Below are positions 23,195-31,241 of a stretch of DNA of 64,000 nt, piece by piece. The stretch's first letter is position 1, and the number at the start of each line of letters is the position of its first letter. The stretch is from positions 62,001 to 126,000 of the IMG/VR virus record IMGVR_UViG_3300013004_000026, one strand, 5' to 3'. Below the pieces are notes generated by a model, which was not told the origin of the DNA, made no database searches, and saw only the letters and a list, made by a program, of their open reading frames with translations. The DNA is from a virus. The translations under genes and the position numbers were made by a program.

Positions 23195-23434
23195 TTAAAC
23201 AAATGCTCTAAACAAACCAGTAGCACCAATTGACAGTGCTACCACATTTACCAACAGTTGCGGGCGGTTACTCACTCGCAGACTCCAAATCAAAAACAAT
23301 ATGGTACCAATAAAGAAAGCCACAATATTGTAGGGATACACCGTAGGGCCCACAGCATTGAGACTGTGGCCAGCAATGATAAACACTGCACCTATCCACT
23401 GTAGTATTTCGTTGGTCTTAATCAAAAGGCACAT
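23195..23434 (-). CDS. small membrane protein, 79 aa
   Basis: Three hydrophobic segments (IGAVFIIAGHSLNAVG, IVAFFIGTILFLIWSL, LLVNVVALSIGATGLF). The pattern is common among phage inner-membrane proteins; no function known. Overlaps the next upstream gene by 17 bases. Confidence 0.7.
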   Translation of the reverse strand: MCLLIKTNEILQWIGAVFIIAGHSLNAVGPTVYPYNIVAFFIGTILFLIWSLRVSNRPQLLVNVVALSIGATGLFRAFV

Positions 23435-23636
23435 CCTTCATTTTCTTTTTACCTGTCCAATGATCCATTGTAACACAAACGCCTCTAAACTGCACACCCA
23501 ATGGATCATCAGATCTTTTAGGCAATTCTTTGAGAGCTTGTTTACAGGCCGCCTTGGTGGGCATGGTTACCGAAATCTTGTCCATGAAATCACCACCAGG
23601 GCTTAATAGTTCAATTATCAGTACCCATTCTTTCAT
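23418..23636 (-). CDS. small protein, 72 aa
   Basis: 72 residues: hydrophobic start KEWVLIIELLS, then KISVTMPTKAACKQALKEL, the same plan as the gene at 11077. Ends basic and acidic (GKKKMKDVPFD). Likely a diverged relative of that gene. Function unknown. Confidence 0.65.
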   Translation of the reverse strand: MKEWVLIIELLSPGGDFMDKISVTMPTKAACKQALKELPKRSDDPLGVQFRGVCVTMDHWTGKKKMKDVPFD

Positions 23637-23645
23637 AGTGCTTCC

Positions 23646-23783
23646 TCAAACATGCAGTGGGTTACGACGGCGCAGGTGTGCATTAGCGGCTTCTCGGCTG
23701 TCAAAGCGACCGCTGATAGGTGTCTGGTGTGCGCCACGCACAATGTACCAACCACCTAGTACTGCATTATACACGACTTTCAT
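23646..23783 (-). CDS. small protein, 45 aa
   Basis: 45 residues starting MKVVYNAVLGGWYIV, with a basic C-terminus AHLRRRNPLHV. Its ATG overlaps the stop of the upstream gene as TAATG. Fits the coupled operon. Not recognised. Confidence 0.65.
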   Translation of the reverse strand: MKVVYNAVLGGWYIVRGAHQTPISGRFDSREAANAHLRRRNPLHV

Positions 23784-24073
23784 TATGCGGCTTCCAACAT
23801 GTTAGCAGGCACTTTCCACAAGCCACTGGTGATGCGACCAGTGTTGGATTCGCGAACGGTGACATACTTGATAGCAACCTTTTCCACAGTGCCCACAATG
23901 GTCACACCGCGTTTGGTGCTGGTAAACTTAACAGTGTCACCTTTACGGAACTCGCGAATCTTTACAGAACGAAGTTGTGCGCGAGCATACTGCACGGCGC
24001 TCTGGATTGAATCCAGTTGTTCATTGGTAAAGTTACCAAACATAATAGCAGAGTTGATTTGCTTGATGTCCAT
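23783..24073 (-). CDS. KOW/SH3-like small protein, 96 aa
   Basis: 96 residues: an N-terminal helical half (FTNEQLDSIQSAVQYARAQ), then a barrel-like half with GDTVKFTSTKRGVTIVGTVE and WKVPANMLEAA, the pattern of KOW/SH3-type nucleic-acid binding barrels. First gene behind the early promoter at 24103. Function unknown. Confidence 0.65.
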   Translation of the reverse strand: MDIKQINSAIMFGNFTNEQLDSIQSAVQYARAQLRSVKIREFRKGDTVKFTSTKRGVTIVGTVEKVAIKYVTVRESNTGRITSGLWKVPANMLEAA

Positions 24074-24102
24074 GTGTGCTCCTTTTGTTTAACTTAGCCT
24101 AT

Positions 24103-24131
24103 AGTATAGCAAAATGGGAAATTATGGTCAA
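24103..24131 (-). promoter_or_regulatory. early sigma70-type promoter
   Basis: Minus strand TTGACC (24126-24131), 17-base spacer, TATACT (24103-24108). Near-identical copy of that at 15595. Confidence 0.85.
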
Positions 24132-24137
24132 CTGTTT

Positions 24138-24410
24138 TTATTCAGAAAACTCGTACATGAACTGGGCCATGCTGGGGTCCATTTTAACCAGATCTTGTGC
24201 GGCGCCAGTGAGAGCGCGATAGCGAGCCTGTACTTGACTGCGGGGTAGTTCACCATCACAGCTCAAATTTTCAGGGCTGAGCTTGCAGTCAATCATTTCT
24301 GCCACACGCTTGCGGCCCGCGGCTGTGGCAACTTCGTATGCTACAAACTTACCGTTGAACATGCTGGCCCATTGATTTTCCTGGGCGATCAGTGCGTTGA
24401 GTGCTTTCAT
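24138..24410 (-). CDS. hypothetical protein, 90 aa
   Basis: 90 residues (MKALNALIAQENQW), helical, with EVATAAGRKRVAEMIDCKL and PSMAQFMYEFSE. Single gene behind the promoter at 24441. Not recognised. Confidence 0.65.
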   Translation of the reverse strand: MKALNALIAQENQWASMFNGKFVAYEVATAAGRKRVAEMIDCKLSPENLSCDGELPRSQVQARYRALTGAAQDLVKMDPSMAQFMYEFSE

Positions 24411-24440
24411 TACTGGCTCCTTTTGTTTAACTTAGCCTCT

Positions 24441-24469
24441 AGTATAGCAAAATGGGCCAAAACGGTCAA
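24441..24469 (-). promoter_or_regulatory. early promoter with palindromic -35 region
   Basis: Minus strand TTGACC (24464-24469), 17-base spacer, TATACT (24441-24446). The -35 lies in the palindrome AAACGGTTGACCGTTT as at rIIA. Confidence 0.8.
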
Positions 24470-24494
24470 CCGTTTGGATAGTTGCAAAAAAGCA

Positions 24495-24526
24495 ACAAAA
24501 AACCCTAGTAAATGCTAGGGTTTTTG
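24495..24526 (-). terminator. intrinsic terminator after the AMP ligase
   Basis: Perfect 10-bp stem AAAACCCTAG / CTAGGGTTTT with a six-base loop, T tract on both sides. Follows the stop at 24541. Confidence 0.8.
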
Positions 24527-24540
24527 TTAGTATTTTAGTA

Positions 24541-25914
24541 TTACATTTTGGCCCTGAGCTTGTAGCGTTGTATTTTGCCTGTTTGGGTGCGCGGCAGCTG
24601 ATCTATAATTGCCATTTCTTTCACGTGCTGGTGCACCAGTTCATGACTCACTGTTTGGTCTGGCGTTGGCACAATATATGCCTTGAGTCTAGCATGTCCA
24701 TTGTCCTGCACTTGCCCTACCACCACGGTTTCCTGCACACCTGGTATATTCAACAAGGCCTGCTCGATCGCTGACAGGTCAACATAGTTACCATTAACTT
24801 TGATTACATCGCTAGCACGACCCAGGAAATATAAATTGCCAGCTTGATCTTGTTCCACAATGTCGCCTGTGGGCATCCACTCGCCAAATTGTTTTGCACT
24901 CCAATGCTTGTCATGCCAATAATACAGTCCGGCAGTGGGCGCTTGAATGTACAGGTGTCCGTCTCGTATGTCAATTTCATACCCGGGGATCACCCGACCA
25001 ATTGAATGTACTGGTGCATCGCCACTGTTGTAGGCCAAAGCTCCGGCAATTTCTGTGCTGCCATAAAGATTATGAATGTCAATGCCAGTGATTGTTTTCC
25101 AGCGATCATAAATGGTTGCTGACAATTTATCTGCTCCAGAAATGCATTTGCGCAAACAGTGTCCTTGCAGATTTTGTTCGCTCAGCTTGCCATACAACAC
25201 CGGAATCATGATTAAAAATGTCACTTGCTTTGATACCACAAGATTGGCTATGGTAGTTGGCACAAAAATACCAGGGTGCAAAATCACAGTGGCGCCAGCA
25301 AACAGCGTGGCCCAGAGATTGAACATGCCAAAACTGTAAAACAGCTTGGCAGCATTGAAAGTTCTGTCTTTACTAGTGTACCCCAGATGCGGACCTGTCA
25401 CTGTGCCAATGATATAAGGTGTGGCCTGTCTATGAACCACGGCTTTGGGATGCCCGGTAGTGCCTGAAGTGTACATGAATATACAGGCTGCATCTCTATG
25501 TGACTTGTAACCTGCCACAGGTGCATGTTCGTATGATATCAATGACTTGTTCATTGAATAATCTAGGCCTAGTTCTAGGTCATTTTCTTTTACTACCATA
25601 ACAGCACCTGAGTGCTGTATACAGTAACACAAGGAGTCCTTGTTGGCTCGTGGATCCAACGGCACCGCTACCATGCCGCCGTAGATCACAGCTAGCATCA
25701 GCGCAACAGTTTCGGCTGAATCTTTCATTACAATGGCTACTCGTTGTTCAGGCTGAATGCCCAGGGCCTGTAGCCATGCAGCCAGTTGACCCACACGCTG
25801 TTCTAGTTCAGCATAGGTCCAGATTTGTTCTGCATCTTCAATGGCTATGGCTGCAGGATTAGATGTTTTGAAAAGTTCAACAACAAAATTAAATTGATCA
25901 GGTATGGTTTGCAT
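24541..25914 (-). CDS. acyl-CoA synthetase / AMP-dependent ligase (ANL family)
   Basis: 457 residues. FMYTSGTTGHPKAVV is the AMP-binding P-loop, NLYGSTEIAG the A5 motif, MPTGDIVEQD the A7 motif, YFLGRASDVIKVNGNYV the hinge, and TQTGKIQRYKLR carries the C-terminal catalytic Lys. Closest in feel to benzoate/aryl-CoA ligases. Activates a carboxylate as acyl-AMP, then transfers to CoA or a carrier; substrate unknown. A TTAAATA element lies five bases before the ATG, so late and possibly leaderless. No carrier or transferase partner is adjacent. Confidence 0.88.
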   Translation of the reverse strand: MQTIPDQFNFVVELFKTSNPAAIAIEDAEQIWTYAELEQRVGQLAAWLQALGIQPEQRVAIVMKDSAETVALMLAVIYGGMVAVPLDPRANKDSLCYCIQHSGAVMVVKENDLELGLDYSMNKSLISYEHAPVAGYKSHRDAACIFMYTSGTTGHPKAVVHRQATPYIIGTVTGPHLGYTSKDRTFNAAKLFYSFGMFNLWATLFAGATVILHPGIFVPTTIANLVVSKQVTFLIMIPVLYGKLSEQNLQGHCLRKCISGADKLSATIYDRWKTITGIDIHNLYGSTEIAGALAYNSGDAPVHSIGRVIPGYEIDIRDGHLYIQAPTAGLYYWHDKHWSAKQFGEWMPTGDIVEQDQAGNLYFLGRASDVIKVNGNYVDLSAIEQALLNIPGVQETVVVGQVQDNGHARLKAYIVPTPDQTVSHELVHQHVKEMAIIDQLPRTQTGKIQRYKLRAKM

Positions 25915-25919
25915 ACCTG

Positions 25920-25927
25920 TATTTAAT
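25920..25927 (-). promoter_or_regulatory. late-type promoter ATTAAATA, 5 bases from ATG
   Basis: Minus strand ATTAAATA, CAGGT, ATG of the AMP ligase at 25914. The AGG is too close to the ATG to work as a normal ribosome site. Confidence 0.6.
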
Positions 25928-27081
25928 TAGTGGAACATCAGGAAACTATTAATCACATCCAAACGATTGGCAGCTCGATCACCGTGCCCTGCTGGGAATA
26001 TGACCACATTCCATTTGGGTTTGGGCCCTTCTGGAACAGTCAACATCTGATCATAGGTAATGATAGTGTCTGCATCCAGTTTGTGCATGGAAGCAAGTTT
26101 TTGTTTGAATTCTTCCCAGGCTTCGGGGCTGGCAACCTGTGTACGACCTTTTTCGTCTTTCACATACTTGCCCTTGGCATCGGTTACAAACAAAGTACGG
26201 AACATGTCCTTGGGCACAGTGATTGCATCCTTGACCACGTTGCCAGCCTGCTTGTGTACTGCCACCTTCTTGACTTCACGACTTTGAGAGCCCGAACTGA
26301 AATTCACAATAAAGTTGGCAGGCTTGTTGCCCACTGCCACATCGCCCATTTTGGTATAGGCATAGAACTTTACATCAGGATTGTTGTTGGCCACACTGTA
26401 GGCCAAGTCTAGGTATTCTTTTGAAAAGAAATCACCAGCATCATGCCAACGCACTACCAGTCTAATACTGTGCTTGTCTGTTTTGCCTTTGAGTGTTTTG
26501 ACTTCACGATCCACCATGGCCATATAACCTTCTGGGTCGTTTACCAAAAAGTTTAGAGCTTGTGCAGCACTCATTGAGCTGGCTGGAAACATCACATAAC
26601 CGCCTTTTCTAGCATAACAAAACAGTTGGCATTCACCTGCACCCGGGCAGGTTGTTATCTCAACAAAGTCGCCATTGCTTTCATCTACTACAATACCTGA
26701 CAGTGCTGGCAAAGTGAGGTCGTATACAATTTCGCCTTCTGTACGACTCTTTTCCATCTTGGCATTGGTGCCCAGGATCTTGGAAGGGCGTTTCATGATC
26801 TGTTGAGCCAGGTCGTCTAGATCCCATTTGTCGTCTGGATTATCGCTTTGTGTGATAGCTTTGATATTGCTACCATGAACAATTGGAGCAAACCTGTCGC
26901 GTTTGGTTTTGGTGCCAGTTTTGATACGATCAGCATAGCCTTGTAATTCGTCACGACTCATACGACGCTGCGGAGCATCTAGTTTAAGAGTTTCTTCAAC
27001 ATCTTGATCTTCGATGTTCAAAGCCTGCACCTGGAAACCGCCCAGCGTTCTTGTTTCGTTTACTAATTCATTGTATCTCAT
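25927..27081 (-). CDS. GP88-like protein with capsid-targeting-like N-terminus
   Basis: 384 residues from ATG 27081, which overlaps the upstream stop as ATGA. The upstream extension lacks support. Begins MRYNELVNE, the shared N-terminus of this operon. The core TTCPGAGECQLFCYARKGGY with following RLVVRWHDAGDFFSKEYLD matches the phage Gp88 family, probably a Cys-containing metal or radical-type domain of unknown activity. Last gene of the late operon. Confidence 0.75.
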   Translation of the reverse strand: MRYNELVNETRTLGGFQVQALNIEDQDVEETLKLDAPQRRMSRDELQGYADRIKTGTKTKRDRFAPIVHGSNIKAITQSDNPDDKWDLDDLAQQIMKRPSKILGTNAKMEKSRTEGEIVYDLTLPALSGIVVDESNGDFVEITTCPGAGECQLFCYARKGGYVMFPASSMSAAQALNFLVNDPEGYMAMVDREVKTLKGKTDKHSIRLVVRWHDAGDFFSKEYLDLAYSVANNNPDVKFYAYTKMGDVAVGNKPANFIVNFSSGSQSREVKKVAVHKQAGNVVKDAITVPKDMFRTLFVTDAKGKYVKDEKGRTQVASPEAWEEFKQKLASMHKLDADTIITYDQMLTVPEGPKPKWNVVIFPAGHGDRAANRLDVINSFLMFH

Positions 27082-27278
27082 TTTTGTCTTCCTGACTTCA
27101 TGTTTGCACACCAATGGTACATCTTGCCTTTTTCACCACCGTGCTTTTTAGCCTTGGCTCTGAGACTGGTCACACTGCCATCACAGCTGGCACCTGAGCG
27201 TTTTACACGACCAGGACGACTCTTGCCTTTGACCTTGCCGTCGGCAAAGTTTTCAGTGATAATTTCATTTATTTTCAT
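27078..27278 (-). CDS. small basic Cys protein with capsid-targeting-like N-terminus, 66 aa
   Basis: 66 residues. MKINEIITEN (with I-T-E, a T4-type prohead-protease site), then a very basic body KGKSRPGRVKRSGASCDG and KMYHWCANMKSG. This Arg/Lys/Cys module recurs in aquatic phage proteins. The small, basic, cleavable design is like T4 internal head proteins that bind packaged DNA. ATGA/TAATG overlaps at both ends. Confidence 0.7.
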   Translation of the reverse strand: MKINEIITENFADGKVKGKSRPGRVKRSGASCDGSVTSLRAKAKKHGGEKGKMYHWCANMKSGRQK

Positions 27279-28105
27279 TATTGTACATAGTCCATGAGAT
27301 TCACATTCTGACTGTTTTCAAGGTATTCGCGAATGTCATATTTAATATCAGTATTTCCGTATAGCGGATACTCTTTCCAGATCTGAACACCTTCTAAAAA
27401 ACTGCGATTGAATGCAGCAATTACTTCTTGTACATATTTTTCTGAGGTTGGCATTAATGTACGACGACTGCCTGATTGTCTGCGACGCAGCCACAGTTCT
27501 AGATCCTGTGCAATCACCTTGCCATTGGGACGATCACTAAACAGGTCGTCATCGTCTGTGTCTTCGCCCAGTGCTCGTACCTCAGCATAGGCCTGCTGTA
27601 TGAGCTTGGTTAACAAACTGCCCAGGTTGTATTCCATGGATTGAGCACAGTCGTACTGTATTTCTTCAATTTTACTGATATCATCCTCATCATACACTTC
27701 CATGAGCATTTCTTCTACATAAGCCCATAGTTCGCTTTCTGCACGAACTTCTGGAATAAAGTCCATGAGTATGTCGCCCAACCGATCTTCGTCCTGGATT
27801 ATCTCAGGCTCAGCAGCTAGAGTGTTCATGATACCAGGTAGTACCTGCACAGCTTCACGAGTGATCATCTGGTCAGCTAGTTCGTACACCTCTTCATTGC
27901 CACGAAATACTCTGTTAGCAGCAGCAAGGTCGCTGGAGATAGCACGAATAGTTATACCAGCATTGCTGCCCAGACCCTGAATGATGTCTTGAATCATTTC
28001 TGGTATGTTGGCATTAAAGGTAGCGCGGCGAATGTCACGGCCCACACGCTCGCTGTTGCCAAACATGTCGTTATCGTCATTTTCTAATAGTTCGTTGTAT
28101 CTCAT
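27278..28105 (-). CDS. two-module internal-protein candidate, 275 aa
   Basis: Start 28105 (MRYNELLEN) by ATGA overlap. LLE at 6-8 is followed by the acidic linker DDNDMFG. A helical module fills 20-180. Then LGE (179-181) and DTDDDDLFS open a second module whose VIAAFNRSFLEGVQIW part is homologous to modules in the genes at 30216 and 31231. No enzyme motif seen. Interpreted as a capsid-targeted protein cleavable into two pieces; inference from pattern. Confidence 0.7.
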   Translation of the reverse strand: MRYNELLENDDNDMFGNSERVGRDIRRATFNANIPEMIQDIIQGLGSNAGITIRAISSDLAAANRVFRGNEEVYELADQMITREAVQVLPGIMNTLAAEPEIIQDEDRLGDILMDFIPEVRAESELWAYVEEMLMEVYDEDDISKIEEIQYDCAQSMEYNLGSLLTKLIQQAYAEVRALGEDTDDDDLFSDRPNGKVIAQDLELWLRRRQSGSRRTLMPTSEKYVQEVIAAFNRSFLEGVQIWKEYPLYGNTDIKYDIREYLENSQNVNLMDYVQ

Positions 28106-30219
28106 TTCAGCTTCTTCACATACTGGTCCTGGCCAATAGCGTCTTGTGCATCGTGGCTGTCTTCTTCTGGCCAACAGTAGATATACTGTCCTGCAAAGTC
28201 TTTTACCAGCATCCAGCGAATGCCTGCGGCAGTGAACATGTGTGTTTGTGCTTTATATCCTGGCATGACATTTTCAAAGTCAATGTCGCCTGGGCCTAGA
28301 TCTCGTCCGTAGTCTTTAAGGAAGCCAGCCACTGCATTTACTTCTGCTGAACTGTTGGGTCCTTGCCCGCCTAGATTGGCCACCACATGTATGCGCTTGG
28401 TAGGTGTCATGGTTAGACTGCCAAACAGGCTCTTGCCCAGCTGGCGAATTTGATCTGCCATATTGCCCGGCAGGTTGGCCACTTGATGGAAGTCAGGATT
28501 CTGTACACCTGCTGCTTGCAGTGCTTGTCCTGCCACAGCTGGCAAGTTGGCTGTGTTCACTTCCACGCTAGGCAACTGCTCAGGTGGTTCCTCATCTGGA
28601 TATGCTTCTAAATCACGATCAACTTCAATGTTGCGCAGTTTACCCAGCATGTCTGCCATGTCGTCACTGCCAATGCCTGCGGTCCGGCTCAAGGTATCTT
28701 TTTGCTTGGCCTTTTTAATATTAACCTTGGGTTCATCCCCCAAGCCTGCTTTCTTTTTAAGATCGTCCAATGGATCTGTTCGTGCCAGTGGATGATCTTG
28801 ATCCTGTTGAAAAGGAATATCAAACTTGATATCAGGCTTGGTCTTGGTTGTGGTCTTGCGTGGACGCTCTGGAGGCTCTTCAAGTTCTGCTTCTCCTAAT
28901 TTTTCCCACGAGTCATTTGTGCTGGTATCGCCCGATGGATCTGTGTTCCATGCATCACATACTTCTTCATATGCGCCAAATAGATCACCCATTTCATCAT
29001 CATCAACACCATATTCGGCTTGCATTTGGTCATCATACTCGTCAAACCTTGAAGTAACTTGCAGTGCCTGTTTCAAAGTTAGCTTATGGCTCAAAGCAAA
29101 TTCAGCTATGGCACGAAAATTATATCTATTAGGATCCACACGGCTCCACAGGTATAGTGCCTGTGCTGTTTTTGGTGGTGTTTGAGCAGTGCCAAACAGC
29201 TCATCATCTGACTCTGCATCTGCTTCTGTTACACTTTCAGAAGGATTGGCTCCAGTAATACTCACAGACGCCTTTTTACCCTTGTTACGCAACGATCTTG
29301 CAATATTCTCTGCTTGTTGTTTGTCAGCAAATACTTTCCAGGTACGGCCATCTATAACCACTGCATAGTTATTTTGTTCTTCTTGGCCATAACCTTCATC
29401 GTCTTCGCGTTCACGACGTCCGCCTAGACTAGGTGCAGTTGGACTTGCAAAACCATGACTGTACCCGCGGTTGCCTTCTAAATGTAATTTCTTCATGTTT
29501 CTTGCAACTTCGCCCGGGCGCACATCCTTGGTCAAGCTCATGCTGTAGCGAGGATCATTCTTTTGTTTTTTGCTGGCAACTACACCAACCCCTGCGGCAT
29601 CTTCGGACATGCTTCTGGAAGGCCCGTATACAAATGCTTTTGGATTAAGTCCGTACTTGTCTGCAACAGCGGCAATAAATGATTCCACTTTGCTATTTGG
29701 AATCTGTGCGCCAACTTTCTTTTGAATTGGCATGTTGTTTTTGCCTTTGCCTTTGATATAGATATCAACTAACTGGTCTTTGGTAATGATAGCACCTTCG
29801 CCCATGCCTTGTTCACCAATGTATGCATACACATCACTGGCAATTTTTTCCAGCTCAGACAGTGCTCTACTGACCTTTTGCACAGGCTCCTTGTAGGCAA
29901 AATCTTTGATAGGATCATCGCTCATCTGATCATCATACTTGTCAAACAGTTTTGCAAACATCTTGGCATTGGAAAAAATAGCATCAATACCAAGGTCGTC
30001 TGCTTCTTCGGTTATGCTGTTATATGCTGCTTGTAGACGCTGATGCAGTTTGTCACGCATGCTTTTGTCACCAAACAGGTCAGCATCTGTATCAGTGCTT
30101 TCATTCTTGTTACGGCCTGCGCAATGCGCTCGTTGGCTGAAGCCCTTGGGGCTGGCACAGTTGATACTTTTCTTGTATTTCTGGCTCCACTCGTCGTTTA
30201 GGAAATCTTTGCTTTTCAT
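28102..30219 (-). CDS. large multi-module internal-protein candidate, 705 aa
   Basis: Starts MKSKDFLNDEW, then the Cys module YKKSINCASPKGFSQRAHC seen in many aquatic phage proteins, then the acidic linkers TDADLFG (44-50), SDDELFG (337-343) and GDLFG (about 400). Modules between them include NNYAVVIDGRTWKVFADKQQ (a small strand-helix domain) and a Pro/Glu/Lys-rich disordered stretch (about 430-520). C-terminal globular domain ends VKKLK. Overlaps neighbours by ATGA. No known enzyme motif. Candidate packaged polyprotein. Confidence 0.7.
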   Translation of the reverse strand: MKSKDFLNDEWSQKYKKSINCASPKGFSQRAHCAGRNKNESTDTDADLFGDKSMRDKLHQRLQAAYNSITEEADDLGIDAIFSNAKMFAKLFDKYDDQMSDDPIKDFAYKEPVQKVSRALSELEKIASDVYAYIGEQGMGEGAIITKDQLVDIYIKGKGKNNMPIQKKVGAQIPNSKVESFIAAVADKYGLNPKAFVYGPSRSMSEDAAGVGVVASKKQKNDPRYSMSLTKDVRPGEVARNMKKLHLEGNRGYSHGFASPTAPSLGGRREREDDEGYGQEEQNNYAVVIDGRTWKVFADKQQAENIARSLRNKGKKASVSITGANPSESVTEADAESDDELFGTAQTPPKTAQALYLWSRVDPNRYNFRAIAEFALSHKLTLKQALQVTSRFDEYDDQMQAEYGVDDDEMGDLFGAYEEVCDAWNTDPSGDTSTNDSWEKLGEAELEEPPERPRKTTTKTKPDIKFDIPFQQDQDHPLARTDPLDDLKKKAGLGDEPKVNIKKAKQKDTLSRTAGIGSDDMADMLGKLRNIEVDRDLEAYPDEEPPEQLPSVEVNTANLPAVAGQALQAAGVQNPDFHQVANLPGNMADQIRQLGKSLFGSLTMTPTKRIHVVANLGGQGPNSSAEVNAVAGFLKDYGRDLGPGDIDFENVMPGYKAQTHMFTAAGIRWMLVKDFAGQYIYCWPEEDSHDAQDAIGQDQYVKKLK

Positions 30220-31241
30220 TTCAGTCCACCTGTAAAATCTCGTACTGCGTTTTGGAACCAGTCTTCGCTTTCTATATCATCGTCGTTCTTGAATCGTTCC
30301 CATGCATCTGTGAGTTCATGGAACTGCCCATTATCCAACATCCAGCCAAAATCGTTCAAGCCTTCCATGCCAGCAAATTCACGAATAATGATGTCAACCA
30401 CAAACGCCTGTCTAAATGGCTTTTTGGTGATGCGTACCACTTGATCAAACTGAGCATCTGTGTCACCTGCTTCTTGGTATTGTTTGTATTCTGTTCGTAT
30501 GTCAGGCACGCTCCAGCTCTGTTCCAGTTGGTTCAATATCTGTTTACCAACCTGATAGATCATGCCTTTCGCGCCTGCAGGCTGTGCACCAAACAGTTCG
30601 TCGTCATGGTCTTCAACAGCTTCATTGATAATATGTTCTGGTTTGACCTGATGTGGACTGATGTTCTTTTCCAAAGGCCAATCCACATTCTTGAACTTTA
30701 CTTGTACTACCAAGCGACCACTGGGTGTGAGTCTAACCACCTTCCCCTTGTAGTATTTGCCGTTGTCCCACTTGACCATGAGTCGGGTACCAGGCTGTAT
30801 GTTCAATGCATCACGCTGTGCTGTGCGACGAATGGTTTTACCTCGGAGTTCATGCCGGCGGTCTAGCTTAGGACTGGTGGAGAACAGGTCGTCATCATCT
30901 GCGCTTTCTGGAATTTGTTTCACATAGTCGCGAAAGTCCATGTCAAATTCTATGTCTATGACATCATCCACTGCACCTTTCCAGCTTCTATCTAGGCTGC
31001 GATAAACTTTCACTCCCATGGCCATGCTTTGATTAAAAGCGTCTGCTATGTACCGGTAGTTACTGGCTTGTTTGGCAAACTCAGCAGCATTTTCTAAATC
31101 GCCAAGGCCACGCTCTTCATCTGATACACGCTGGTCTTCTTCACTCTGTGCCAACAGAGCATTGGCAATGCGATGATGCAGACCGCGACCAAACAGGTCA
31201 TCGTCATCATCCTGGCTCTCAATGATCTCGTTATAGCGCAT
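30216..31241 (-). CDS. three-module internal-protein candidate, 341 aa
   Basis: Start 31241 (MRYNEIIES); upstream frame reads the neighbour. IIE|S then DDDDDLFG; module 1 with YRYIADAFNQSMAMGVKVY; IPE (110-112) and DDDDLFS; module 2 is a small barrel (GTRLMVKWDNGKYYKGKVV) like Tudor/KOW domains; INE (205-207) and DHDDELFG; module 3 is mixed alpha-beta. Each linker follows or nearly follows an I-x-E. No catalytic motif seen. Confidence 0.7.
   Translation of the reverse strand: MRYNEIIESQDDDDDLFGRGLHHRIANALLAQSEEDQRVSDEERGLGDLENAAEFAKQASNYRYIADAFNQSMAMGVKVYRSLDRSWKGAVDDVIDIEFDMDFRDYVKQIPESADDDDLFSTSPKLDRRHELRGKTIRRTAQRDALNIQPGTRLMVKWDNGKYYKGKVVRLTPSGRLVVQVKFKNVDWPLEKNISPHQVKPEHIINEAVEDHDDELFGAQPAGAKGMIYQVGKQILNQLEQSWSVPDIRTEYKQYQEAGDTDAQFDQVVRITKKPFRQAFVVDIIIREFAGMEGLNDFGWMLDNGQFHELTDAWERFKNDDDIESEDWFQNAVRDFTGGLK

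Noticed and set aside
5497-24477. Recurrent TTTAACTTAGCCTATAGTAT block considered as CRISPR-like or insertion-sequence ends
   Set aside because: Copies are far apart, each sits upstream of a gene and each contains -35/-10 elements, so they are promoters.
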